Source: Acidimicrobiia bacterium (GTDB lineage: Bacteria > Acidobacteriota > Terriglobia > Bryobacterales > Bryobacteraceae). From it: a DNA stretch of 64,000 nucleotides. Every line of letters begins with the position of its first letter. Positions within the stretch are counted from its first letter, which is position 1. Positions 31,094 through 39,515 of the stretch are shown in pieces. The stretch spans positions 82,360 through 146,359 of the forward strand of contig VFZE01000007.1 of NCBI GenBank assembly GCA_016871315.1, in the 5' to 3' direction. The translations under genes and the position numbers were made by a program. The notes beneath the pieces were generated by a model, which had not been told where the DNA came from, did no database searches, and worked only from the letters and a program-made list of their open reading frames with translations.

Positions 31094-34086
31094 CCGCTTC
31101 CAGCAGGCAGTTCTGGATGCTGCTGGGCCTGCTTTGCTCCATTCCGCTTCTCGCCCAGCAATTCAGCCAGATCTCAGGCTTGATCCGCGATCCTTCCGAC
31201 GCCTCCGTGCCCGGCGCCACCGTCACCGTCGTCAGCGAGGATACCGGCTTCCGCCGCGTCGCGCTGTCCCAATCAAGCGGCGCCTATGTCGTCGCTTCGC
31301 TGCATCCGGGCCTCTATCGCATCACCGTCCGTAAGCCCGGTTTCCGCACCGTCGTTCATCTCGGCGTCAAACTCGACGTCGCCAGTTCCGCACGCGTCGA
31401 TTTCTTGCTCCAAGTCGGCAGCCTCCAGGAACAGATCACCGTCGACGGCTCCTCCATCAGCCTTCCTCATGAGGACTCCGCTTCCGGCGCCCTCGTCGGA
31501 CGCGACTGGATTGACCGCCTTCCTCTCAACGGCAGAGGCTTGCTCGGACTCCTCGAACTCGCCCCAGGCGCACTGATCACCCCCGCCACGCGCGGCGAAG
31601 CAGGCCAGTTCACCGTCAACGGCCAGCGTCCCAATACGCACTCGTTCACTGTCGACGGCCTCACCGTCAACAACGGCGTCACCGGCGGCGGACAGCAGGC
31701 GCAATCCACCGGCGGCTCCCTGCCCGGACTTACCGCCTTCGGAAGCTTTCACCACTTGCTCTCCACCGAAGCCCTCGACGAGTTCCGCATCCAAACCTCC
31801 ACCTTCGCTCCCGACTTCGGCAAACTCCCCGGCGCCCAGGTTTCCCTCAGCAGCCGCGCCGGCGCCAATCAGTTCCACGGCTCCTTCTACCATTTCCGCC
31901 GCCAGCACCAGCTCGACGCCAATGACTGGTTCGCCAACCGCGCCGGTCTGCGCGACACCGGCTCCCGTTTCAATGATTCCGGAGCCACCCTCGGCGGCCC
32001 GCTCGCCAGAAACCGCGCTTTCTTCTTCCTCTCCTATGAACGGCTGCGCCTCCGCCAGCCGCTTCTGTGGCGCTCCCCGGTGCCGTCGGCCGACACCAGG
32101 AATCGGGCGCCGGCTTGGGTCGGGCCGTTATTTGATCTCTTCCCTCCTTCCTCCGGCGCGGCTCTTGGGGATGGCTTGAACGATTGGGCCGGACTGAGCC
32201 AGCGTCCCTCCCGCCTCGATACCCGCGCCGCCCGGCTCGATTACGCCCTCACTTCCCGCATCACCCTCTTCTCGCGCATCACCGAAGCTCCTTCACGCTC
32301 CGAGTTCGGCAATACCCAGGTCAATCGCCTCATCATTCGTTCCGCCAATCTTTCCGGCGGCCTCAATGCCACCCTCGGGCCGCAATTCATCAACGATTTC
32401 CGCTTCGGCTTCAACCGCACCCGCGGCGACTCCACCTGGCGCATTGATCGTCCGCTCCCGGACTGCTACCTCCCCACGATTCCTTTCCTCGAATCCACTC
32501 GCGGCGTCTCCTGTGATTCCTTCTTTCAGATTTCCATTGCCGGGCTGGAACGCCTGATCTCCGGCCGCGAAAGCCAGAACAGGCAGGTTCAATGGCAACT
32601 GCTCGAGTCCGTCGCCCTCACCCGGGGCTCTCATCACCTCCGCTTCGGGGTCGACTACCGCAGAATCACACCCGAACGCACACGCCCCGTTTGGAACGTC
32701 CAGGTGATGGCCGAAAACCTCGCCGATTTTCAGGCCGGCCGTAATGTCTGGGTCGTCACCACCGCCCCCGAGCAAGGCCGCATCCTGATGTCGGAATACT
32801 CCGCCTATGCGATGGATAGCTTCCGCGCCAGCAGCAAGCTCACTCTCACCTACGGTCTGCGCTGGGAGTTCAACCCCTCACCCATTTCCTTTAAACCAGT
32901 CTTCGGCCTCGAGCCCACCGGCAGCGTTTTCTCGCCTTCCAAGGGCATTCCCATCTGGCGCGCCGCTTATTCCAACCTTGCCCCACGCGCCGGTTTCGCC
33001 TATCGCCTCCACAACCACACGGCCACGATTCTCCGTGCCGGCATCGGTGTCTATTACGACTCCAGCCTCGCCGCCGCCACCGATCTCGTCAACGGCGGCC
33101 CATTCAACATCTGGCAGCTCGGCAGTCCCGCCTCTCCCGCCACCGGGCCCATACGCACCATTCTCAACTTCGGCTTCTCCCCCGAACTGCACTGGCCTGT
33201 CGTGCGCCACTGGAACCTCTCGCTTGAACAGCCACTGTCCGGCGCCGATTCCTTCACCGCCACCTACCTCGGTTCCGCCGGCCGCTCTCTCCTCCGCCGC
33301 GAAATCTCCGGCGACGCCTACAACAGCCTCATCCGCGTCGCGCTCACCGCCAATCACGCCGTCTCCGACTATCACGCTCTGCAACTCCAATACCGCCGCC
33401 GCATGGCCCGCCGCCTGCAGATGCTCGCCACCTATACCTGGTCCCATTCCATCGACACCGGCTCTTCCGATTCCGCCCTCCACTGGCTCGGCCACAACCA
33501 CTGGTCGCTCATCGATCGCGGCAACTCCGATTTCGACGTCCGCCATTCCCTCAACCTCGCCTTCTCTCTTCCCCTCCGACGCTGGTCGCTCGACGGCATC
33601 TATCGCGCCCGCACCGGATTCCCCATCAACGTGCTTCACGCCGAGCATGCCATGGGCGTCGCCTTCGCCAACGTCTTCCGGCCTGACCGCGCCCCCGGCG
33701 TTCCTCTCTGGTCCCCTGATGCTTCCGCCCCAGGCGGCCGCCGCCTCCATCGCAACGCTTTCCTCTCGCGACCCCCGCTGGAACAAGGCAACCTCGGCCG
33801 CAACTCCGTCCCCGGCTTCGGCATGTCACAGCTCGATCTTTCCCTACGCCGCGAGTTTCCCCTCACCGAACGCACCGCCCTCCGCTTCCGCCTGGAAGTT
33901 TTTAACGTCTTCAATCAGGCAAACTTCGCCGACCCGGTCCGCTTCCTCACCAGTCCCTTGTTCGGCGAATCAGCCTCCATGCTCAACCTGCTGCTCGGCA
34001 GCGGCACTGCCGGTTCCGGTCTCGCTCCCATGCTCCAGATCGGCGCTCCGCGCTCCTTACAATTCTCGTTCGGCTTCCACTTTTAA
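31090..34086 (+). CDS. Oar-like TonB-dependent outer-membrane receptor
   Basis: 998 aa. A signal peptide ends near QQFSQ. Residues about 25-110 are a carboxypeptidase-regulatory-like beta-sandwich (ISGLIRDPSDASVPGATVTV). A plug domain follows (LPLNGRGLLGLLELAPGA, TVNGQRPNTHSFTVDG). The rest is a large 22-strand-type barrel ending in SLQFSFGFHF with the terminal aromatic. This Oar/CarbR class, abundant in Solibacter, imports large molecules, probably oligosaccharides or peptides. Unlike FecA, it lacks an STN signalling domain. GTG 31090 overlaps the anti-sigma stop, making a three-gene cassette. Confidence 0.9.
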   Translation: MTASSRQFWMLLGLLCSIPLLAQQFSQISGLIRDPSDASVPGATVTVVSEDTGFRRVALSQSSGAYVVASLHPGLYRITVRKPGFRTVVHLGVKLDVASSARVDFLLQVGSLQEQITVDGSSISLPHEDSASGALVGRDWIDRLPLNGRGLLGLLELAPGALITPATRGEAGQFTVNGQRPNTHSFTVDGLTVNNGVTGGGQQAQSTGGSLPGLTAFGSFHHLLSTEALDEFRIQTSTFAPDFGKLPGAQVSLSSRAGANQFHGSFYHFRRQHQLDANDWFANRAGLRDTGSRFNDSGATLGGPLARNRAFFFLSYERLRLRQPLLWRSPVPSADTRNRAPAWVGPLFDLFPPSSGAALGDGLNDWAGLSQRPSRLDTRAARLDYALTSRITLFSRITEAPSRSEFGNTQVNRLIIRSANLSGGLNATLGPQFINDFRFGFNRTRGDSTWRIDRPLPDCYLPTIPFLESTRGVSCDSFFQISIAGLERLISGRESQNRQVQWQLLESVALTRGSHHLRFGVDYRRITPERTRPVWNVQVMAENLADFQAGRNVWVVTTAPEQGRILMSEYSAYAMDSFRASSKLTLTYGLRWEFNPSPISFKPVFGLEPTGSVFSPSKGIPIWRAAYSNLAPRAGFAYRLHNHTATILRAGIGVYYDSSLAAATDLVNGGPFNIWQLGSPASPATGPIRTILNFGFSPELHWPVVRHWNLSLEQPLSGADSFTATYLGSAGRSLLRREISGDAYNSLIRVALTANHAVSDYHALQLQYRRRMARRLQMLATYTWSHSIDTGSSDSALHWLGHNHWSLIDRGNSDFDVRHSLNLAFSLPLRRWSLDGIYRARTGFPINVLHAEHAMGVAFANVFRPDRAPGVPLWSPDASAPGGRRLHRNAFLSRPPLEQGNLGRNSVPGFGMSQLDLSLRREFPLTERTALRFRLEVFNVFNQANFADPVRFLTSPLFGESASMLNLLLGSGTAGSGLAPMLQIGAPRSLQFSFGFHF

Positions 34087-34143
34087 TCTCCGCGCCGTGG
34101 CAGTTCCGTTTCCGGAAAGCTCTTAGTCATTGAGGAACGCACC

Positions 34144-34218
34144 ATGAGAATAAGGCCCCTGCTGGTCCTTTATCTTCTGATTGTCCGAGTCGCTTACGCG
34201 GTGTGGCGCGCGCTCTAG
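34144..34218 (+). CDS. Possible 24-residue membrane miniprotein
   Basis: ATG 34144 opens 24 codons, [20 protein letters not shown] then WRAL, a single hydrophobic helix with positive ends. GAGGAA lies about 9 nt upstream. It is 57 bp after the TonB receptor and its stop overlaps the convergent ispG stop. Nothing else supports translation, so it may be chance. Confidence 0.3.
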   Translation: MRIRPLLVLYLLIVRVAYAVWRAL

Positions 34219-35450
34219 GAAACCGCCGCTTCGCGCCGCCCGTACCGCGCCGTCACGTAGTCGTTCAGGATCGCGATGAACTCTTCCACAATCCGCTCCC
34301 CGCGCAGCGTGCGCGTCAACCGCCCATCCACATACACCGGCGCCACCGGCTCCTCGAACGTCCCCGGCAACGAAATCCCGATGTTGGAGTGTTTCGATTC
34401 ACCCGGCCCGTTCACCACGCAGCCCATCACCGCCACCGTCATCTCCTCCACGCCCGCGTGGCTTTCCTTCCACACCGGCATCTGCTCTTTCAAATACCGC
34501 TGGATCTGATCCGCCATCTCCTGGAAGAACGTGCTCGTCGTGCGCCCGCAGCCCGGACACGCCGTCACCTGCGGCGTGAAGCTCCGCAGCCCCAGCGATT
34601 GCAGCACCTGCTGGCACACGATCACTTCCTCCGTGCGGTCCCCGTTCGGCATCGGCGTCAGCGAAGCGCGGATCGTATCGCCGATCCCTTCCTGCAATAG
34701 CACCGCCAGCGCCGCCGTCGTCGCCACGATTCCCTTCGAACCCATCCCCGCCTCGGTTAGCCCCACATGCAGCGGATACTCGCACCGCGCCGCCAGGTCG
34801 CGATACACCGCGATCAGGTCCTGCACCTTGCTCACCTTCGCGCTCAGGATGATCTGGTCCGGCCGCAATCCGTAACTCACCGCCGCCTCCGCCGACAGCA
34901 GCGCGCTCGCCACAATCGCGTTCCGCGTCACTTCGTTCGCGTCCAGCGGTTCGCTCAGCGCCGAATTCTCGTCCATCATCCGCGTTAGCAGCGCCTGGTC
35001 GAGCGACCCCCAGTTCACGCCGATCCGCACCGGCTTGTCATACTCAATCGCGCATTCGATCATCGTCCGGAAATTATCATCGTGCTTCTTGCCGATATTC
35101 ACGTTGCCAGGATTGATCCGGTATTTAGCCAGCGCTCGAGCGCACTCCGGATACTTCTTCAGCAACAAATGCCCGTTGTAGTGAAAGTCGCCCACGATCG
35201 GAACCTCCACCCCGAACATCTGGAGCGCCGCAACGATCTTCGGCACTGCCGCCGCTGCTTCTTCCGTGTTCACCGTCACACGCACCAGCTCGGAGCCGGC
35301 CTGCGCCAGCGCCATCACCTGGTTCACCGTTCCGGTCACATCCGCCGTGTCCGTGTTTGTCATCGACTGCACGACGATCGGATGAGTCCCGCCCACCTTC
35401 ACGCCGCCTACCTCCGCTACGATTGATTTCCGGCGCGCAATTGCCGCCAT
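34215..35450 (-). CDS. ispG: 4-hydroxy-3-methylbut-2-en-1-yl diphosphate synthase
   Basis: Iron-sulfur enzyme of the non-mevalonate isoprenoid pathway, converting MEcPP to HMBPP. 411 aa. The TIM-barrel part starts [20 protein letters not shown], and the [4Fe-4S] ligands sit in [10 protein letters not shown] and [19 protein letters not shown] near the C-terminus. A GGAGG (plus-strand CCTCC 35455-35459) lies 4 nt before the ATG. It supplies the precursors used by the prenyl synthase at 24950. Divergent from the broken phosphofructokinase gene. Confidence 0.95.
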   Translation of the reverse strand: MAAIARRKSIVAEVGGVKVGGTHPIVVQSMTNTDTADVTGTVNQVMALAQAGSELVRVTVNTEEAAAAVPKIVAALQMFGVEVPIVGDFHYNGHLLLKKYPECARALAKYRINPGNVNIGKKHDDNFRTMIECAIEYDKPVRIGVNWGSLDQALLTRMMDENSALSEPLDANEVTRNAIVASALLSAEAAVSYGLRPDQIILSAKVSKVQDLIAVYRDLAARCEYPLHVGLTEAGMGSKGIVATTAALAVLLQEGIGDTIRASLTPMPNGDRTEEVIVCQQVLQSLGLRSFTPQVTACPGCGRTTSTFFQEMADQIQRYLKEQMPVWKESHAGVEEMTVAVMGCVVNGPGESKHSNIGISLPGTFEEPVAPVYVDGRLTRTLRGERIVEEFIAILNDYVTARYGRREAAVS

Positions 35451-35494
35451 TCGACCTCCAATTCCGAATTGTAACGCGAGACAATGGTAGCTTC

Positions 35495-36420
35495 ATGCCC
35501 AAACCCGAGGACTTCCTTGTCACCCAGCTCGGCGAGCCGCGTTTTGTCAACCCGCTCTCCCGCCAGTCGGCCGCCGACGGCGCAGGCGTTCGCTTCATCT
35601 CCGACGACACCCGCATTCCTCTCGAAATCGAAGTCGTCCCCGGCCGCCCCTACCGCCCCGAACTCTCCTTTCAAAAAGCCGGCCCGCTCGAGCGCATCTA
35701 CTTCGACCCCGCCTCAACCCGCCATCGTCACCTGCGGCGGCCTCTGCCCCGGCCTCCACAACGTCATCCGCTCTATCGTCATGCAGCTCTATCACGGCTT
35801 TGGCGTCCAAGACGTCGTCGGCATCCGCTACGGCTACAAAGGCCTCGACCCGGCCAGCGGCATCCATCCCATCCCGCTCCGCCCGCAGCACGTCGCCGAT
35901 ATTCACTAGCTCGGCGGCACCATGCTCGGCACCTCGCGTGGACCCGCTGACCTCCCCTCGATGGTCAATTTCCTCCGCAACAACCGCATCCAAATCCTCT
36001 TCACTATTGGCGGCGACGGCACCCAGCGCGGCGCGCACGCCCTTGGCCAGGAGGCCGCCCGCCAGAACCACCCGCTCTCGGTCATCGGCATCCCCAAGAC
36101 CATCGATAACGACATCCCCTTCGTCTGGCGCTCCTTCGGTTATGAAACCGCGCTCGAAAAATCCCGCGAAGTTGTCGAGTGCGCCCACAACGAGGCTATC
36201 GGCCACCGCAATGGCATCGGGCTCGTAAAGCTCATGGGCCGCGAGGCCGGATTCGTCGCCGCCGGCGCCACGCTCGCCTCCGGCGACGTCAACTACTGCC
36301 TCGTTCCCGAAGTCCCCTTCGACCTTGATGGCGAAGCCGGCCTCCTCGCCCACCTCCGCAGGCGCATTGAAACCCGCGGCCACGCCGTCATCGTCGTGGC
36401 CGAAGGGGCCGGGCAGGATC
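35495..36420 (+). pseudogene. pfkA: Broken 6-phosphofructokinase gene
   Basis: ATG 35495 starts MPKPEDFLVTQLGEP and runs to ERIYFDP near 35712, where the frame shifts. The next frame reads QPAIVTCGGLCPGLHNVIRS, the nucleotide loop of long-type PFKs. It is cut by TAG at 35907-35909 (in the expected IHxLGGTMLGTSRGP) and continues in frame through TIGGDGTQRG, IGIPKTIDNDIPF and IVVAEGAGQD. After that the family C-terminal region (about a quarter of the protein) is missing and unrelated sequence follows. One frameshift, one nonsense codon and a truncation make a functional product very unlikely. The organism presumably has another PFK. Confidence 0.85.
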
Positions 36421-36454
36421 GTCATCGGCATCTGGAGGTCGTTTCGCCCTGTGC

Positions 36455-36460
36455 TACAAT
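36455..36460 (+). promoter_or_regulatory. -10 element of the CBS gene
   Basis: TACAAT lies 22 nt before GTG 36483, with GGGGAC in between as a possible ribosome site. The -35 is weak. Confidence 0.35.
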
Positions 36461-36482
36461 ACCCGCAGTTTGGGGACGCTCA

Positions 36483-36932
36483 GTGAAACTCCACGACCCA
36501 GTCGAGCTCATTGTGAAACAGAAGGGCTCGCAGGTTCATGCGATCGCTCCTCAATTGACCGTCTACGACGCGCTCCAGAAGATGGCGGACCTGGGCGTCG
36601 GCGCTCTGTTGGTGATGGACGGAAACGAACTCGTTGGGATGGTCTCTGAGCGCGACTATGCCCGCAAGGTGATTCTGGCCGGGCGCTCCTCAAAAGAAAT
36701 GAAAGTCCGGGAACTGATGACCAGTCCGGCGGTGACCGTTACTCCGGCGATTACTGTGGATGCCTGCATGCAAATGATGACGGAAAGGCGATGCCGTCAC
36801 CTGCCGGTCGTCGAGGGGGGCCGAGTTGTCGGCGTGGTCTCCATCGGCGACCTAGTGCATTGGATTATCACCGTGCAGGATCAGACGATCCGCCAGCTCG
36901 AGGATTACATCTCCGGCAAATACCCTGCCTGA
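36483..36932 (+). CDS. CBS-domain pair protein
   Basis: 149 aa from GTG 36483. Two CBS domains form a Bateman module (VYDALQKMADLGVGALLVMD ... MVSERDYARKVILAGRSS and CMQMMTERRCRHLPVVEGGR ... VVSIGDLVHWII) that usually senses adenosine nucleotides. The open frame extends upstream through the broken phosphofructokinase, but the GTG fits the domain boundary and the -10 at 36455. It sits 60 bp before the complex I operon and might sense energy charge, though no link is shown. Confidence 0.82.
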   Translation: MKLHDPVELIVKQKGSQVHAIAPQLTVYDALQKMADLGVGALLVMDGNELVGMVSERDYARKVILAGRSSKEMKVRELMTSPAVTVTPAITVDACMQMMTERRCRHLPVVEGGRVVGVVSIGDLVHWIITVQDQTIRQLEDYISGKYPA

Positions 36933-36977
36933 GAACCGCCCTCTGAAGACCCACCCTTTGCGTCCTGGAATTGTTGA

Positions 36978-36983
36978 TACAAT
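36978..36983 (+). promoter_or_regulatory. -10 element of the nuoJ-to-nuoN transcription unit
   Basis: TACAAT lies 9 nt before ATG 36993, giving an expected leader of about 2 nt. No ribosome site or good -35 is seen. Confidence 0.4.
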
Positions 36984-36992
36984 CAGTGCCCT

Positions 36993-37508
36993 ATGGCAAT
37001 CTCCGCCGGTCAGATTGTCTTTTATTATCTTGCGGCCGCCGGCATTGCGAGCGCAATTCTCGCGGTGACACGACGCAATCCGGTGCATAGCGTCCTTTGG
37101 GTGCTCTCTCTCTTCCTGCACGTTGCGGGGCTTTTCCTTCTTGCCGGTGCCGAATTCCTCGCAGCCGTGCAGATCATTGTGTACGCCGGAGCCATTCTGG
37201 TCGTGTACGTGTTCTTTCTCATGCTGGTTGACCTTCCCAAGGAAGAGGCCGGCCCTCGATTCGGTGCGCACTGGCCTCTCTGCCTGATGGTAGGACTCGG
37301 ATTCGCAGCCATCGCCTTGTGGGTTCGCGTACCGGGGCTGCAGACGGCGGCGCCGGCGCCGGCAGCTGCCCCCAATACCGGAAGCGTCGAGAGTTTTGGA
37401 TCCGCGTTATTCAAGCAGTTCGTACTCCCGTTCGAGATCCTCTCCCTGGTGCTTTTGGCGGCTATCGTCGGCGCTGTAGTTGTCGGCAGGAGAAGGACGG
37501 AGGCCTGA
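36993..37508 (+). CDS. nuoJ: NADH-quinone oxidoreductase subunit J
   Basis: Membrane subunit of complex I, 171 aa with about five helices. The family hallmark in helix 3 is clear: AAVQIIVYAGAILVVYVFFL, containing the conserved Tyr of the pi-bulge that gates the water wire. The Ala/Pro-rich loop near residues 125-140 is longer than usual. First gene of the permuted complex I locus, directly abutting nuoK. Confidence 0.92.
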   Translation: MAISAGQIVFYYLAAAGIASAILAVTRRNPVHSVLWVLSLFLHVAGLFLLAGAEFLAAVQIIVYAGAILVVYVFFLMLVDLPKEEAGPRFGAHWPLCLMVGLGFAAIALWVRVPGLQTAAPAPAAAPNTGSVESFGSALFKQFVLPFEILSLVLLAAIVGAVVVGRRRTEA

Positions 37509-37811
37509 ATGGCTCCTCCCGGTGCCTATCTGGTGGTTAGCGCCGTCCTGTTTGCCATTGGCATGATCGGCTTTCTCTCGCGCCGCAATATTATCCTTAT
37601 GCTGGTCTCGGCTGAGATCATGCTGAACGCGGTCAATGTTAGTCTGGCCGGCTTCAGCCACCAGATGCAGGATCACCGCGGACAGATTCTCGCACTCTTC
37701 GTCATCGCCGTGGCAGCCGCCGAACTGGCGGCGGGGTTGGCGCTCATGATCGCGCTGACTCGCAACCGGCCGGGAGTGCAAGTCGAAGAGCTGACTCAGT
37801 TGAAGTGGTGA
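37509..37811 (+). CDS. nuoK: NADH-quinone oxidoreductase subunit K
   Basis: 100 aa, three helices. The two functional membrane glutamates are retained in SAEIMLNAVN (helix 2) and VAAAELAAGLAL (helix 3). It starts directly after the nuoJ stop. Normal length for the family. Confidence 0.94.
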   Translation: MAPPGAYLVVSAVLFAIGMIGFLSRRNIILMLVSAEIMLNAVNVSLAGFSHQMQDHRGQILALFVIAVAAAELAAGLALMIALTRNRPGVQVEELTQLKW

Positions 37812-37818
37812 CGAGGCC

Positions 37819-39297
37819 ATGGCGCCGGCAGCCGCATACTCAATCAAACCAGTGTTGGCGATTCTGGTTTCGTTGGCTGGCGCGCTGCTAATCGCCCGTA
37901 CCGGAGAGGCCAGGGCCAACCTGCGGGAGTTTTGGTCGGTGGCGGCGGGCGTGCTGAAACTGGCCCTTGTCGGCTCGATGATTCCCGACGTGGTAGGGGG
38001 AAGGGCGCCCCAATGCCTCTTGTTTGAAATCCTGCCGGGCATGGATCTGGCATTTCGCGTGGACGCGTTGGGCCTGCTCTTCGCTCTCGGCGCTTCGGTT
38101 CTCTGGATCGCGACTTCGCTTTACTCCATCGGCTACATGCGCAAGCTCGGAGAGCACGCCCAAACACGTTACTTCGCCTGCTTTTCCCTTGCGCTTTCCG
38201 CCACTCTGGGAGTGGCCTTCTCCGCGAATCTGTTCACCTTGTTCCTCTTCTATGAAGCGTTGACTTTGGCCACTTATCCGCTTGTGGCTCATAAGCAGAC
38301 CGCCGAAGCCAAGGCGGGCGCGCGCAAGTACATTATTTATCTGCTGGGCTCGGCCAAGTTGTTCCTGCTGACCGCGATTATTCTCACCTACAACCTGGCG
38401 GGAACTCTGCAATTTCGCGGCGAGGGAATCTTTCCGGAAACGGTCGTGCACAATCAGCCCACGCTGCTGTGGGTTGTGTTCGCGTTGTTCCTGTACGGTT
38501 TCGCCAAGAATGCCTTGATGCCGCTCCATAGCTGGCTGCCTGCAGCGATGGTTGCCCCGACCCCTGTCAGCGCGCTCCTGCATGCGGTGGCCGTCGTGAA
38601 GACGGGCGTCTTCTCCACTGTCAGGGTTTTTGTTTTCGTCTTCGGAGGAGGTGCGATGGGAACTCTCGGCGTGGATCAACTGGCGCTGGGTGTTTCCGCG
38701 CTCACCATTCTTGGCGGCGGGCTGCTGGCGCTACGCCAGGACAACTTGAAGGCCCGTCTTGCCTTTTCCACCGTCAGCCAGCTTTCTTATATTGTTCTGG
38801 GGACGGCGCTGCTGAGTTCCAGCGGACTGCTGGGCGGCGTTGCTCATATCACCAGTCACGCGTTTACTAAGATCACTCTGTTCCTCTGCGCCGGTTCGAT
38901 TTATGTTTCGGCTCATAAGACTCAAGTAAGCCAGCTGTCCGGAATCGCTAGGCGGATGCCGTGGACTATGGGTGCATTCTCGCTTGCATCGTTCAGCCTC
39001 GTGGGAATTCCACCCGCAAGTGGATTCGTCTCCAAGTGGTACCTGGCCGTGGGCGCGGTCGAACGGGGCAATGGCTGGCTGCTCGGGGTCCTGCTGGTCA
39101 GTTCGCTGCTGACCGCCGCTTACTTGGGGCCGGTCCTCTACAAGGCCTATTTCGAGCAAGCAGCCGATTCCGGCCATGACGAGATTCGTGAAGTGCCCTG
39201 GATGGTTATTCCGCTGGTGTTCAGCGCGGCCGCCAGCTTGCTCCTCGGCTTGTACCCGGACGCTTTCTTGAAGCTGGCTGCGAGAGTGACGTGGTGA
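37819..39297 (+). CDS. Antiporter-like proton-conducting subunit 1 (MrpD/NuoL-like) in the complex I locus
   Basis: 492 aa, about 14 membrane helices. Key proton-path residues are present: Glu in LFLFYEALTLATYP (helix 5), Lys in AKNALMPLHSWLPAAM (helix 7), and His and Lys in SALLHAVAVVKTGVF (helix 8). It stands in the nuoL position after nuoK, but it is about 100 residues shorter than NuoL and has no C-terminal lateral helix. Sequence style is between NuoL, MrpD and MrpA. Its TGA overlaps the start of the small membrane gene. It probably pumps one proton per cycle as part of this complex or of an associated Mrp-like module. Confidence 0.83.
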   Translation: MAPAAAYSIKPVLAILVSLAGALLIARTGEARANLREFWSVAAGVLKLALVGSMIPDVVGGRAPQCLLFEILPGMDLAFRVDALGLLFALGASVLWIATSLYSIGYMRKLGEHAQTRYFACFSLALSATLGVAFSANLFTLFLFYEALTLATYPLVAHKQTAEAKAGARKYIIYLLGSAKLFLLTAIILTYNLAGTLQFRGEGIFPETVVHNQPTLLWVVFALFLYGFAKNALMPLHSWLPAAMVAPTPVSALLHAVAVVKTGVFSTVRVFVFVFGGGAMGTLGVDQLALGVSALTILGGGLLALRQDNLKARLAFSTVSQLSYIVLGTALLSSSGLLGGVAHITSHAFTKITLFLCAGSIYVSAHKTQVSQLSGIARRMPWTMGAFSLASFSLVGIPPASGFVSKWYLAVGAVERGNGWLLGVLLVSSLLTAAYLGPVLYKAYFEQAADSGHDEIREVPWMVIPLVFSAAASLLLGLYPDAFLKLAARVTW

Positions 39298-39515
39298 AAC
39301 CGAAGCGCTGGCTTTATGCGGGTCTGGCTGCGCTCGCCTTGGGCGAGATCGCGATACCGCGCCTGTTGGCCCCGGAGAAGGCCCATTTCTGGTTTGAGGA
39401 TCTGCCGGCCTGGGGAGCAATCTACGGCCTCGTCTCCTGCGTGGCGATCATTGTGATCTCCAAGCTGCTTGGCAAGCTGTGGCTGACGCGCCGGGAGGAC
39501 TACTATGACTCCTGA
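39294..39515 (+). CDS. Small two-helix membrane protein between the antiporter-like subunits
   Basis: 73 aa from GTG 39294 (a GTG at 39291 is also in frame). Two hydrophobic segments (LYAGLAALALGEIAI; AIYGLVSCVAIIVISKLLG) flank a conserved-looking HFWFEDLPAW loop, and the tail is charged (LTRREDYYDS). It overlaps the gene before (GTGA) and the gene after (11 bp). Tight coupling with both MrpD-like genes suggests a structural role joining them. No canonical complex I subunit matches. Confidence 0.75.
   Translation: MKPKRWLYAGLAALALGEIAIPRLLAPEKAHFWFEDLPAWGAIYGLVSCVAIIVISKLLGKLWLTRREDYYDS

Noticed and set aside
35922..36932. A phosphofructokinase-CBS fusion protein
   Set aside because: The PFK part lacks its start, has an upstream frameshift and stop, and ends before the family C-terminus. 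The CBS part has its own GTG and -10 element. Read-through is accidental.
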